The notes: generated by a model not told the origin, from the letters alone. Positions 7,273 through 14,460 are shown, counted from the stretch's first letter. The stretch: 20,826 bases of DNA from Pseudomonadota bacterium (GCA_021817355.1 JAKAVI010000065.1:1-20826); one strand, 5' to 3'. Made by a program: numbers and translations.

Positions 7273-7971
7273 ATGAAACCGAAGCCACTTGAGGGCATCA
7301 GGGCCTGTGTCTTCGATGCCTATGGCACGCTTTTCGATTACGCCTCGGCGGCCGCACGCTGCCGCGACATGCTCGGCGACAAGCTCGAGCCTCTCAACGA
7401 CCTGTGGCGGCGCAAGCAGCTGGAATATACCTGGCTGAGAGCCCTGCAGCAGCGTCATGTCGGTTTTTGGGAAGTCACGGGGGATGCACTGGATTTCACC
7501 CTGGACACGCTCGGCATCGCCGATGCGGGCCTGCGCACGCGCCTGATGGAGCTCTATCTCAGGCTCGATGCCTTCGCGGAAGTTCCCGCAATGCTGCGCG
7601 AAATCAAGAAAGCCGGCCTTAAGACGGCGATCCTGTCAAACGGCTCTCCGGCCATGCTCGACGCGGCTGTCGAAAATGCCGGGATTGCACATCTGCTCGA
7701 CGCCGTGCTGTCGGTCGAGGAGATCGGCACCTATAAGCCCCACGGCCATGTCTATCAGTTTGCGGTCGATCGCCTCGGCGTCGCGGCCCCGATGATTTCG
7801 TTCCAGTCCTCCAACGCCTGGGATGCCTATGCGGCGTCGGCCTTCGGCATGCGTGTGGTATGGTGCAACCGCTATGGGCAGCGCCCGGAGCGTCTGCCGG
7901 GAAAGCCGGACCGCGAAATCACCACGCTCGCCGACCTGCCAGCCCTCGTCGGTGCAGCCGCGTCAGCCTGA
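7273..7971 (+). CDS. Haloacid dehalogenase type II (L-2-haloacid dehalogenase-like)
   Basis: A 232-residue HAD-superfamily hydrolase that matches the type II (L-2-haloacid) dehalogenase subgroup in length and motifs. The nucleophile Asp15 lies in FDAYGTLFD, motif II is LSNGS (Ser122, Asn123), Lys155 is in IGTYKPH, and the subgroup-specific SSNAWDA supplies Ser180, Asn181 and Asp184. The helical cap with WRRKQLEYTWLR carries the arginine that binds the substrate carboxylate or halide. The family replaces halogen at C2 of short carboxylic acids with hydroxyl, inverting the configuration. A 72-bp gap with no strong promoter separates it from the peroxiredoxin-like gene. ATG 7273 follows a weak ribosome site. 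The family call is firm; activity on haloacids in vivo is inferred. Confidence 0.92.
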   Translation: MKPKPLEGIRACVFDAYGTLFDYASAAARCRDMLGDKLEPLNDLWRRKQLEYTWLRALQQRHVGFWEVTGDALDFTLDTLGIADAGLRTRLMELYLRLDAFAEVPAMLREIKKAGLKTAILSNGSPAMLDAAVENAGIAHLLDAVLSVEEIGTYKPHGHVYQFAVDRLGVAAPMISFQSSNAWDAYAASAFGMRVVWCNRYGQRPERLPGKPDREITTLADLPALVGAAASA

Positions 7972-8033
7972 GCTTATTGCTGAAAAAGTCGCGACAGTGT
8001 GATCAGGGCCTTGGCGTCGCGCACCTGCAAGCC

Positions 8034-8213
8034 TCAGCGCGTCCGCAGCGACAGCACAAGGAAAACAAGAAGCAGCACCGCTAAAACCGGACTTACATAA
8101 TGCTCCGGAGGATGATGCAGCGCCGGATACAGCACCCACGCAGCCAGCACCATCAGTCCCCGTTCCGGAAAATTGAGGTGCAGAAAGAGCGGACGGTAGC
8201 GCACCGCCCCCAT
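8034..8213 (-). CDS. Small hypothetical membrane protein (uncertain)
   Basis: A possible 59-residue protein with a short polar N terminus (MGAVRYRPLFLHLNFPERG) followed by two hydrophobic stretches, LMVLAAWVLYPALHH and YVSPVLAVLLLVFLVLSL, ending in RTR. This would be a two-helix inner-membrane protein with a positively charged end. The frame is open to 8285, but the ATG at 8213 has AAAGGGA 10 bp upstream and gives the more reasonable protein. I do not recognise the family. It lies between the dehalogenase and the promoter of the Cys-repeat operon, on the opposite strand. The coherent hydrophobic pattern is the only support, so it may be a chance frame or a decayed gene. Confidence 0.4.
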   Translation of the reverse strand: MGAVRYRPLFLHLNFPERGLMVLAAWVLYPALHHPPEHYVSPVLAVLLLVFLVLSLRTR

Positions 8214-8349
8214 CCCGGACACGTCCCTTTGACCTGTGCCGGAGTAACGCGCAGGCCCGGAGCCACGACCTGAGGTGTTGCACACGGCCTGAGCGAAGAG
8301 GCGACAGAAAGCCCTCTCTCAGCCCCATCAGGCGCTGAGCGCTGGCGAC

Positions 8350-8375
8350 GTAACCTTCCTGCCGCGCGCTACGAA
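8350..8375 (+). promoter_or_regulatory. Candidate sigma-F-type ECF promoter (GTAACC-N16-CGAA)
   Basis: GTAACC at 8350-8355 and CGAA at 8372-8375 are separated by exactly 16 bp. This matches the -35/-10 pattern I recall for Caulobacter sigma-F, whose partner is NrsF; a sigma/NrsF pair is encoded 2.3 kb upstream. The element lies 57 bp before the start of the secreted Cys-repeat gene and points at a six-gene operon. The match is seen directly; recognition by this sigma is inferred. Confidence 0.6.
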
Positions 8376-8431
8376 TTCAGTCATGGATGACCGTGCTCGC
8401 ACGGCACCTCACTCTTTCGGAAGGACACGCC

Positions 8432-8719
8432 ATGAAGACATTTCGTCGATCCATGCTCGTACTGGGTGCAGCCGTGACCGCAGGCGGTCTGGCCGGCGCA
8501 CAGCTGCCGGCCTATGCCGCACCTGCAAATCCATGCGCAGCGATGCAAAAATCCTGCGCCGCCAAACCCGCCCGTTCTCAGATGCGCAGCGGACCGTGTG
8601 GCGCAAAGACCCAAGGGACGATGGCAAACAGCAATCCCTGCGCTGCCAAGCCCAATCCCTGCGCCGCCAAAGCCAATCCCTGCGTCGTCAAGCGCCATAG
8701 CAGCAAGGCGCACCGCTAA
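8432..8719 (+). CDS. Secreted cysteine-repeat protein (putative periplasmic metal- or thiol-buffering protein)
   Basis: A 95-residue protein with a Sec signal peptide (MKTFRRSMLVLGAAVTAGGL, probable cleavage after LPAYA near residue 29). The mature part is low complexity, with six cysteines, Cys35, 42, 56, 70, 77 and 84. The last three sit in seven-residue repeats NPCAAKP, NPCAAKA and NPCVVKR, and the first pair has the same spacing. There are no aromatic residues in the mature part and many Lys, Ala and Pro. The start ATG 8432 has GGAAGGA 7 bp upstream. I do not know a named family; the composition suggests metal binding or a sacrificial thiol pool in the periplasm. It is the first gene of an operon that also encodes a periplasmic thioredoxin and a CcdA-type reductant transporter, and a sigma-F-like promoter precedes it. 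Confidence 0.8.
   Translation: MKTFRRSMLVLGAAVTAGGLAGAQLPAYAAPANPCAAMQKSCAAKPARSQMRSGPCGAKTQGTMANSNPCAAKPNPCAAKANPCVVKRHSSKAHR
8633..8695 (+). repeat. Three in-frame 21-bp repeats encoding NPCxxKx
   Basis: Three consecutive 21-bp units, each beginning AATCCCTGC, encode the Cys heptads of the secreted protein. The first two differ at few positions; the third has GTCGTC in place of the GCTGCC/GCCGCC Ala codons. The in-frame 7-codon period points to recent expansion by slippage or unequal exchange within the gene. Confidence 0.85.
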
Positions 8720-8788
8720 GACGACAACGTCGTGCCGCAGGCTTCCGCACGCGGGAGCTTGATGCCGGCATTACCCGAGGAGCAGATC

Positions 8789-9223
8789 ATGAATTTGATC
8801 ACACGCGGCATGATTGCCGGCTTTTTTGCAACACTGGTGCTATCGACGCTGATGGTGATGAAAGCAATGATGGGCATGATGCCACAATTGAACATCATTA
8901 CCATGCTGAGCGCGATGTTCGGCAGCAACAGTCCCGCCCTGGGCTGGCTGCTGCATTTCATGATCGGAACCGTGATGTGGGGCGCACTGTTTGCACTCGT
9001 GCAGGAGCGGCTGCCTGGCACCACCCTGACGCTACGCGGCATCAGCTTTGGCATCGCCGCCTGGCTGGTCATGATGATCGCGGTCATGCCCATGGCCGGG
9101 GCCGGCTTCTTCGGCCTGCATTTCGGCATCGCCGCACCGCTAATGACGCTGATGCTGCACATGGTCTTTGGCGCCACCCTGGGCGCGAGCTTTGGTTGGC
9201 AGCGCCAGGCTGTCGCGGCCTGA
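8789..9223 (+). CDS. DUF6789-like four-helix membrane protein
   Basis: A 144-residue inner-membrane protein with four hydrophobic helices near residues 5-22, 47-66, 80-105 and 112-135. It is very rich in Met, with clusters such as MVMKAMMGMM and MLSAMF near the N terminus. The pattern TRGMIAGFFATLVLS at the start and LMLHMVFGATLGASFGW at the end resembles the DUF6789 family, for which no function is established. ATG 8789 has GAGGAG 6 bp upstream; an earlier in-frame ATG at 8732 lacks support. It follows the Cys-repeat gene by 69 bp and precedes the thioredoxin gene by 32 bp, so it is in the same operon. Met-rich membrane segments may hint at copper or another soft metal, but that is inference. 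Confidence 0.78.
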   Translation: MNLITRGMIAGFFATLVLSTLMVMKAMMGMMPQLNIITMLSAMFGSNSPALGWLLHFMIGTVMWGALFALVQERLPGTTLTLRGISFGIAAWLVMMIAVMPMAGAGFFGLHFGIAAPLMTLMLHMVFGATLGASFGWQRQAVAA

Positions 9224-9255
9224 GCCAGAGCGGCCTTCATGATGAGGACCCACGC

Positions 9256-9651
9256 ATGAAGCCCTACCTGGTTATTCTGTTTGCGGCGGCATGGATCGCC
9301 GCCGCAAGCCCCCCCTCGCTGGCGGCCGTCGAATATCCCTTCAGCGCGGCCAGGCTGAACGCCGAGATCGCCCGCCATCATCCTGTTCTCATCGACATCA
9401 CGGCGTCCTGGTGCCCGGTCTGCAAGGTCCAGGCGGCGGCCATCCAAACCGCGCTCATGAGCACACCGGCCTTCCGCAATTACGTCGTTCTTGATGTCAA
9501 CTTTGACACCCAAAAGAGCGTGGTGCGCCAGCTACGGGCAACCAGTCAGAGCACCTTGATCTTCATCAGGTACGGTCACGAAATCGCGCGGCTGGTCGGC
9601 GTCACCGATAAAGGAGAGATCCAGGCGATGATGCAGCGCGCCGAGAACTAG
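9256..9651 (+). CDS. Periplasmic thioredoxin-fold protein with CPVC active site
   Basis: A 131-residue secreted thioredoxin-like protein. The signal peptide covers residues 1-24 (hydrophobic core YLVILFAAAWIAAA, cleavage near SLAA). The active site is ITASWCPVCK with Cys53 and Cys56, and the fold continues through YVVLDVNFDT and QSTLIFIRYGHEIARLVG. The usual cis-Pro segment reads SQSTLIF with no clear cis-Pro, which is odd. It resembles the C-terminal thioredoxin domain of DsbD as a stand-alone protein. The start ATG 9256 has GAGGA 7 bp upstream. The CcdA-type transporter gene begins 1 bp after the stop, so the pair reconstitutes a split DsbD: CcdA carries electrons across the membrane and this protein delivers them to periplasmic disulfides. 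Confidence 0.88.
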   Translation: MKPYLVILFAAAWIAAASPPSLAAVEYPFSAARLNAEIARHHPVLIDITASWCPVCKVQAAAIQTALMSTPAFRNYVVLDVNFDTQKSVVRQLRATSQSTLIFIRYGHEIARLVGVTDKGEIQAMMQRAEN

Positions 9652-9652
9652 C

Positions 9653-10387
9653 GTGGCAGGGCTCGTCCTCTTCTTGCCAGCCGGAACCGCGTTCTTAGCC
9701 GGGACACTGTCCATCCTGTCACCCTGTGTCTTACCGCTGCTGCCGCTTCTGTTCCTGGGCGCACGCGATGCCCACCCTCTCGGCGCCCTTTTCCTGACCG
9801 CAGGTCTTGCCCTCGCCTTCACCGCAAGCGGCCTTGTCGTGGCGATGCTTGGAGTTTGGCTCGGTCTTGACGACACGCTGTTTCAGTCCATCAGCGCCGG
9901 CCTACTGATCGCAGTCGGCATTGTTCTCGTGTTACCCGCACTGCAGAACCGGCTTGCAGTGCTGTTCAGGCCCGTCAGCAATGCCATCGACGACACCGCC
10001 CACCGTCTCTCTGCCACCGGGCCACTGGGACAGTTCGGTCTTGGCGTTGTTCTTGGTGGCGCCTGGGCTCCCTGTACCGGACCCACCCTTGGCGCCGCCA
10101 TCGTCATGGCCGCATCCGGCCATGACTACTTCGGGGCCACCCTCACCATGCTGAGCTTCGGCGTCGGCGCAGCGCTGCCCCTGCTGTTGCTCGGTCGACT
10201 GTCCAGAGTGACGCTGGTACGCTGGCGCGGACGCCTGCTCGCCAGCGGCCGCCATGGCCGGCAGACCCTGGGATTTGTCTTCGTCGTGTTTGGCGTCATG
10301 ATCATCACCGGTCTCAGTCACACTCTCGAGACCATCCTTCTGTCCCACCAACCCATGTGGCTGATGACGCTGTCGACGCGGTATTGA
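9653..10387 (+). CDS. CcdA/DsbD-like transmembrane thiol electron transporter
   Basis: A 244-residue polytopic membrane protein with the two half-repeats of the CcdA/DsbD transmembrane family. The signature SPCVLPLLP contains Cys25 and GAWAPCTGPTLG contains Cys141, the redox pair that passes electrons from cytosolic thioredoxin to periplasmic partners. Hydrophobic helices flank both motifs. The length fits CcdA rather than full DsbD. Translation probably starts at GTG 9653, 1 bp after the thioredoxin stop, so coupling is likely; no strong ribosome site is visible. Nothing nearby encodes cytochrome c maturation proteins. The likely client is therefore the adjacent thioredoxin and perhaps the Cys-repeat protein rather than cytochrome c. 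The family call is firm; the client is inferred. Confidence 0.9.
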   Translation: MAGLVLFLPAGTAFLAGTLSILSPCVLPLLPLLFLGARDAHPLGALFLTAGLALAFTASGLVVAMLGVWLGLDDTLFQSISAGLLIAVGIVLVLPALQNRLAVLFRPVSNAIDDTAHRLSATGPLGQFGLGVVLGGAWAPCTGPTLGAAIVMAASGHDYFGATLTMLSFGVGAALPLLLLGRLSRVTLVRWRGRLLASGRHGRQTLGFVFVVFGVMIITGLSHTLETILLSHQPMWLMTLSTRY

Positions 10388-10423
10388 CCTGGCCGACCTA
10401 CCTGGATGTGAGAAACCCGCAGC

Positions 10424-11437
10424 ATGACCGCCGAGCTCCCAGACCACGAACCCCGCGCGACGCCGCCGTCCGCATCACCTCTGGCGCCGTGGGCTCAGCG
10501 TGCGACGACCTCGGGCAGCATCCGCGCGGAGTTCGCAAGCCTGCTTTACATTGCCGTGATCGCGCTTGGCGCCGAACTCACGGGCTTGAGCTATATGCTG
10601 TTTCCGGAGCTGGCCGCGCTCGCCCACGATACCCTGAAGCGACCCCAAGGTACCTGGGCGCGGGCGCCGCTGCTTCTCATCATCACGCCCTTGCTGACAG
10701 CCATCACCGGGACCGTGATCGCCCGCACGCTGCCCTATGGCGTCATCGCCATCCTGGTCACGGTGGGCCTTGCGCTCGCGATCATCCGTCTGCTGCGCTC
10801 TCCGATCGCGCCGGCGATTTCTGCAGGACTGCTGCCAGTTACGCTCGGCGTCACCAGCTACTGGTATCCCGCCTCGCTGCTCTTCGGCACCGGACTCCTC
10901 GCCCTGATGACCAGACTGCGCAATGCCCTGTTTCCGCCAGGACGCAACCCGGTCTCCGCTCCCGACGTTCTTGATGATGCCCTCGAAGAGCTGCCCCATG
11001 ACTATTCGTGGGTGCCCTTCTTTCTGACCTTTCTGGCAGGAGTGGCGCTGCTTGCCGTTCTCAGCGGCGAACGCCTGCTGCTTTATCCGCCACTCGTGGT
11101 CATCGGCTTTGAAATGTTTGCCCACACCAAGATCTGCCCCTGGGCCCGACGTCCGCTGGTTCTTCCGCTTGCCTGCGCCCTGAGCGCGGCTGGAGGTATC
11201 CTCTTCGTCGCGCTGTTGGGCACGGGCCCCTTGGCAGCAGTCTTGAGCATGGCTGTGGGCATCGTGATGCTGCGCCTCTTTGACTTGCACGTACCACCGG
11301 TGCTGGCCGTCGGATTGCTTCCCTTTGTCATGGTACATCCGACCTATACCTTTCCGGTCGCCGTCGCCATTGGCACCACGCTGCTCATTCTCTCGTTTCT
11401 CCTCTGGCAAACACTGACTGCACGGAGGCGCACCTGA
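10424..11437 (+). CDS. HPP-like family multi-pass membrane protein
   Basis: A 337-residue membrane protein built of two similar halves of about four helices each. Typical HPP-family segments are YMLFPELAALAHDTL, the RSPIAPAISAGLLPVTLGV stretch in the first half, and LLLYPPLVVIGFEMFAH and PPVLAVGLLPFVMVHPTYTF in the second. HPP proteins are poorly characterised; some plastid and cyanobacterial members are linked to nitrite transport, while the role here is unknown. The first 35 residues are polar and proline-rich and probably cytosolic. The gene starts 36 bp after the CcdA gene on the same strand and is likely in the same operon. The assignment rests on remembered motifs and topology. Confidence 0.72.
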   Translation: MTAELPDHEPRATPPSASPLAPWAQRATTSGSIRAEFASLLYIAVIALGAELTGLSYMLFPELAALAHDTLKRPQGTWARAPLLLIITPLLTAITGTVIARTLPYGVIAILVTVGLALAIIRLLRSPIAPAISAGLLPVTLGVTSYWYPASLLFGTGLLALMTRLRNALFPPGRNPVSAPDVLDDALEELPHDYSWVPFFLTFLAGVALLAVLSGERLLLYPPLVVIGFEMFAHTKICPWARRPLVLPLACALSAAGGILFVALLGTGPLAAVLSMAVGIVMLRLFDLHVPPVLAVGLLPFVMVHPTYTFPVAVAIGTTLLILSFLLWQTLTARRRT

Positions 11438-11531
11438 CTACAACGCCCGGCCGCCTGCGTTGCCACGGCGGCGCCCTTGCGATCCTGGCGCGACAACGCC
11501 GGCTGTCCCAGTACCATGGATGCCTGCCGAC

Positions 11532-12227
11532 ATGAGCAACCTGAGCCCAAACGAAGACCTGGAACAAATCGCCGAGGCTGCCGCCGAGGTGGTGAACTAC
11601 ATCGGGGTTCTTGAAAAAAGTGGGACCAATCTTGTCGCAGAGGTGCTCGCCGGGGCAGAGTTTTTCGCCTTTGAGCACTACCCGCCGGATGACGTCTATG
11701 ATCCACTGAGCGGCGCCCAGTATTATTTTCATGCCCATCCCCAAGACCGGGGCCCGTGGAATGATTACGGGCACTTCCACACCTTCCTTGGACACGAGGC
11801 GATGACGGAAGCGGCGCGTGACGCCGAGATGCCGTCTGCTCCCGGCGAAGCTGCACTGCCACCGACGCATCTCATCGCCATCTCGATGAACCGTGAGGGA
11901 CGACCCGTGCGTCTGTTCACGACCAATCTTTGGGTCACTGCGGAAGCCTGGTATGACGCCGAGGATCTCATCGCGAGATTGGATCGCTTTGTCATCGATC
12001 TGGCCAAGCCTTCCTGGCCTCTCAACCGTTGGATATCGGCGATGCTGGTGCTCTATCGCGACGAGATCAAAACCCTGCTTCGCGCCCGCGACGCAAAGAT
12101 CAGGGCCTGGCAGCAAAGCAACCCCGAGAGTCTCGTCTTTGAAGACCGTAGTCTCGAGATCACCTCAGCCCAGGATATCGATCTGGACCTCAAACTCGCG
12201 GAAATCCGAGCCGCATTGAACCTTTAG
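11532..12227 (+). CDS. DUF6969-like protein of unknown function
   Basis: A cytosolic protein of about 231 residues with no signal peptide or membrane helix. Conserved-looking blocks are EHYPPDDVYDPLSGAQYYFH, the His-rich GHFHTFL, LIAISMNREGRPVRLFTTN and a C-terminal helical part with WPLNRWISAMLVLYRDEI. The pattern matches the family named DUF6969, for which no function is known. The His and Asp content of the first blocks could suit a metal site, but this is inference. The start is not certain: ATG 11532 is chosen because the helical EDLEQIAEAAAEVVNY begins directly after it; ATG 11520 in frame is possible and neither has a clear ribosome site. It follows the HPP gene by 94 bp and is the last gene of the + strand series. 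Confidence 0.75.
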   Translation: MSNLSPNEDLEQIAEAAAEVVNYIGVLEKSGTNLVAEVLAGAEFFAFEHYPPDDVYDPLSGAQYYFHAHPQDRGPWNDYGHFHTFLGHEAMTEAARDAEMPSAPGEAALPPTHLIAISMNREGRPVRLFTTNLWVTAEAWYDAEDLIARLDRFVIDLAKPSWPLNRWISAMLVLYRDEIKTLLRARDAKIRAWQQSNPESLVFEDRSLEITSAQDIDLDLKLAEIRAALNL

Positions 12228-12445
12228 TTCACGACCAATCCTCCACAGGGCGCCAGAGAGGGGAAAACCCACGCCGCCAGGAAGAACCACCGCGCCAAGT
12301 CGGACGCCACGCGCGCCAAAGCTGTTTCGGCAGGAAAAAGCTGTTTCGGCAGGAATAAGTAAGTCTGACGGAACGGACCACGGCTTGAACACCAAATAAT
12401 TTTGCAATATCTTACGATTGTCTTACTTCTGGAGGGTTCGGGTAA
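12228..12445. other. Intergenic region upstream of vapBC
   Basis: These 218 bp hold no convincing gene. They contain a 19-bp tandem duplication at 12319-12356 and an AT-richer stretch at 12395-12430 just before vapB, with TTACGATTGTCTTAC-type sequence that probably contains the vapBC promoter. I cannot pick out -35 and -10 boxes with confidence. No terminator-like GC hairpin with a T-run follows the DUF6969-like gene. Confidence 0.6.
12319..12356 (+). repeat. 19-bp tandem direct repeat (two copies)
   Basis: AAGCTGTTTCGGCAGGAAA at 12319-12337 is followed immediately by AAGCTGTTTCGGCAGGAAT at 12338-12356, identical in 18 of 19 positions. It lies 90 bp upstream of the vapB start. It may be an operator, a slippage product or a site duplication; sequence alone does not decide. 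Confidence 0.9.
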
Positions 12446-12721
12446 ATGGCCAACGCCAGAAAGCTTACCACTACCGTCTCAACTAAGGGGCAGGTCATCC
12501 TGCCCAGCATCATCCGTAAACGGCGGGAATGGCGTACGGGAACCCGGCTCGTTGTCGAGGAAACGCCGGAAGGCGTACTTCTGAAGCCCGCCCCCTCTTT
12601 TGCGGCTAAGCGGCCGGATGAGGTTTATGCCTCACTTCCGTTTAAAGGCAAGCCGAAGACGGTTGAGCAGATGAATGCGGGGGTGCTTGCTGAGGCCAGG
12701 CAGCGGCATGCGCGCGATTGA
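12446..12721 (+). CDS. vapB: VapB-type antitoxin, AbrB/MazE/SpoVT fold
   Basis: A 91-residue antitoxin. The N-terminal swapped-hairpin AbrB domain is visible as KLTTTVSTKGQVILPSIIRKRREWRTGTRLVVEE, with the typical KGQV-LP core. The C-terminal 40 residues (VYASLPFKGKPKTVEQMNAGVLAEARQRHARD) form the flexible part that wraps the toxin. GGAGG lies 9 bp before the ATG. The gene overlaps the toxin gene by 14 bp, the usual coupled order of antitoxin then toxin. It probably represses its own promoter through the AbrB domain. Confidence 0.9.
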   Translation: MANARKLTTTVSTKGQVILPSIIRKRREWRTGTRLVVEETPEGVLLKPAPSFAAKRPDEVYASLPFKGKPKTVEQMNAGVLAEARQRHARD

Positions 12722-13097
12722 TACCAACCTTATCGTCCGATACCTAACTGGCGATCATCCGAAGCAGTCTCCGCGCGCCCGCGCTATCATCGAGGGCGGA
12801 CCCGTGTTTGCTCCGGTCACCGTCGTGCTGGAAGCGGAATGGGTGCTGCGCAGTACCTATGAATATCGAGCGTCCGATGTCATCGGCGCGTTGAGAGCTT
12901 TCGCGGGACTGCCAACGGTAGCAGTCGAAGACGAAGCACTCGTCGCGGCGGCTCTTGATCTAGCCGAAAAGGGCATGGATTTCGCCGATGCCCTGCATCT
13001 TTGCCGCTCCGCCCATTGCGAAAATTTCCTTACTTTTGATCGTAAATTGGTGAAGGCATCAAGAGCACTTTGCTATGCCACAGTAAGCGAAGCGTGA
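12708..13097 (+). CDS. vapC: VapC-type PIN-domain ribonuclease toxin
   Basis: A 129-residue PIN-domain protein of normal VapC length. The acidic catalytic residues can be placed: Asp5 in AIDTNLIVRYL, Glu42 or Glu44 in VLEAEWVLR, Asp91/Asp94 in GMDFADALH and Asp111 in FLTFDRKL. VapC toxins cut tRNA or rRNA in a Mg-dependent manner; the target here is unknown. ATG 12708 is the start that places Asp5 in the standard position and gives a 14-bp overlap with vapB; the frame is open 11 codons further upstream without homology. All catalytic residues are present, so the pair looks functional. Confidence 0.9.
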   Translation: MRAIDTNLIVRYLTGDHPKQSPRARAIIEGGPVFAPVTVVLEAEWVLRSTYEYRASDVIGALRAFAGLPTVAVEDEALVAAALDLAEKGMDFADALHLCRSAHCENFLTFDRKLVKASRALCYATVSEA

Positions 13098-13284
13098 CGT
13101 TGGGTTCGCTGGATTTCTGATTTGCAATTTCGGGCACGCGGCATAACCCTTGTGGCGCTCCAGGCGCGAGACGGCCCCGCGCCGAGGACTGGTGTGGGAT
13201 CAAGAGCCATCTCGTGCCCTGACCCCATCTGGCGTCTTTCGGCATTAGCGGTTAACTCAAGGGCGAAGCTTGCAGAGACGAACC

Positions 13285-14394
13285 ATGAAAATTACCGGCA
13301 TCGAGATCTACCACTTCGCGCTGTCCTACGTGCATGGGGTCTACACCATGTCCGGCGGACGCGATGTCACCGTGCTGCCTTCGACGCTCGTACGCGTTAT
13401 CAGCGACGCCGGTTATGAAGGTTGGGGTGAGGTCTGCCCTCTCGGTTCCAACTATCTTCCTCAGCACGCGGAAGGGGCTCGTGCCGCGCTCCAGCTGCTT
13501 GCCCCTACCCTCATCGGTCTTGATCCGACCAACCATGCCGCGGTCTATGACGCCATGGACACCGTCCTCATGGGCCACGCCTATGCCAAAAGCCCGATCG
13601 ATGTGGCCTGCTGGGATCTCACAGGCAAGGCCTGGGGCGCCAGCGTGACCGAGATGCTGGGGGGCCGGCGTCAGGAACGCTTCCCACTCTATTTTGCTGT
13701 CCCGCTCGGGACACCCGAAGAGATGACACGCTATGTGCTCGCCCGCCGGGCCGAAGGCATTCACCGCTTTCAGCTGAAGATCGGCGGTGATCCGCTGATG
13801 GACAGCATCCGGGCCCGGCATGTCGTCGACAGCACGGGCGCCGAGGACCTCGTCATCGGTGATGCCAATTGCGGCTGGCGTCTGAACGAAGCCCTAATCG
13901 CCGCACGGGCGATGGAAAGTCTTCCACGGTTCTATTTTGAACAGCCCTGCCCCACCATGGAAGAGTGCATCGAAGTGCGCCGCCATACCGCGCTGCCTAT
14001 GGTCTACGACGAGGTTGTGAGTGACGTCGCTACCTTGATCCGCGCGGTGCGGGAGGGTGGCGCCGGCGCCATCAATCTCAAGGTGTCAAAGGTGGGCGGA
14101 CTGACCAAGGCCAAGCTCATCAGGGATCTGGCACAGGAACTGGGCGTCCAGCTGACCATCGAGGACACCTGGGGCGGGGATATCGTATCGGCGGCATCGG
14201 CACACCTCGCCGCCTCCACCAGGGCCCGTTCGCTTCTGAGCGTGTCGTTCATGAATGACTGGACGAACGAGCACGTCGCCGGCTATCAGCCGCGCAGCAA
14301 GGACGGCTTCGGGGCGGCACCAACGGCGCCGGGCCTGGGGATCGAGGTCGACACCGCCGCACTCGCAGAGCCTTTGTTCCGCTGCACCGCCTGA
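13285..14394 (+). CDS. Mandelate racemase/muconate lactonizing enzyme family (cis-3-hydroxyproline dehydratase-like)
   Basis: A 369-residue enolase-superfamily enzyme. The N-terminal capping domain ends near residue 125 with KSPIDVACWDLTGKAWG. The barrel carries the acid/base Lys165 in RFQLKIGG, the Mg ligands Asp193 (GDANCGW), Glu219 (YFEQPC) and Asp242/Glu243 (VYDE), and a second Lys at 266 or 269 in NLKVSKVGG. The first third (GEVCPLGSNYLPQHAEGAR and GHAYAKSPIDVACWD) resembles cis-3-hydroxy-L-proline dehydratases of marine alphaproteobacteria as I remember them. The enzyme abstracts the alpha-proton of a carboxylate substrate; the substrate here is not settled. The ATG at 13285 has no strong ribosome site. 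It converges with the Lrp-type regulator and the lysine-type cluster beyond, so a cyclic amino acid derivative is plausible. Confidence 0.85.
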   Translation: MKITGIEIYHFALSYVHGVYTMSGGRDVTVLPSTLVRVISDAGYEGWGEVCPLGSNYLPQHAEGARAALQLLAPTLIGLDPTNHAAVYDAMDTVLMGHAYAKSPIDVACWDLTGKAWGASVTEMLGGRRQERFPLYFAVPLGTPEEMTRYVLARRAEGIHRFQLKIGGDPLMDSIRARHVVDSTGAEDLVIGDANCGWRLNEALIAARAMESLPRFYFEQPCPTMEECIEVRRHTALPMVYDEVVSDVATLIRAVREGGAGAINLKVSKVGGLTKAKLIRDLAQELGVQLTIEDTWGGDIVSAASAHLAASTRARSLLSVSFMNDWTNEHVAGYQPRSKDGFGAAPTAPGLGIEVDTAALAEPLFRCTA

Positions 14395-14460
14395 GGCCCA
14401 CAACCGCAACGCCACCTGCAGACCTCTGGCCTCCGGCAATGCCACGCCTGGAGGTTCGCG

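Noticed and set aside
8633..8695. Short regular repeats as a CRISPR array
   Set aside because: The repeats are contiguous, in frame and encode a heptad in a secreted protein; there are no spacers.
10475..11410. 311-codon - strand open frame
   Set aside because: Antisense shadow of the HPP-like gene; a low-complexity charged translation without recognisable motifs.
13098..13284. Gap between vapC and the enolase-superfamily gene
   Set aside because: I looked for a tRNA, repeat or small ORF here and saw nothing I can support.
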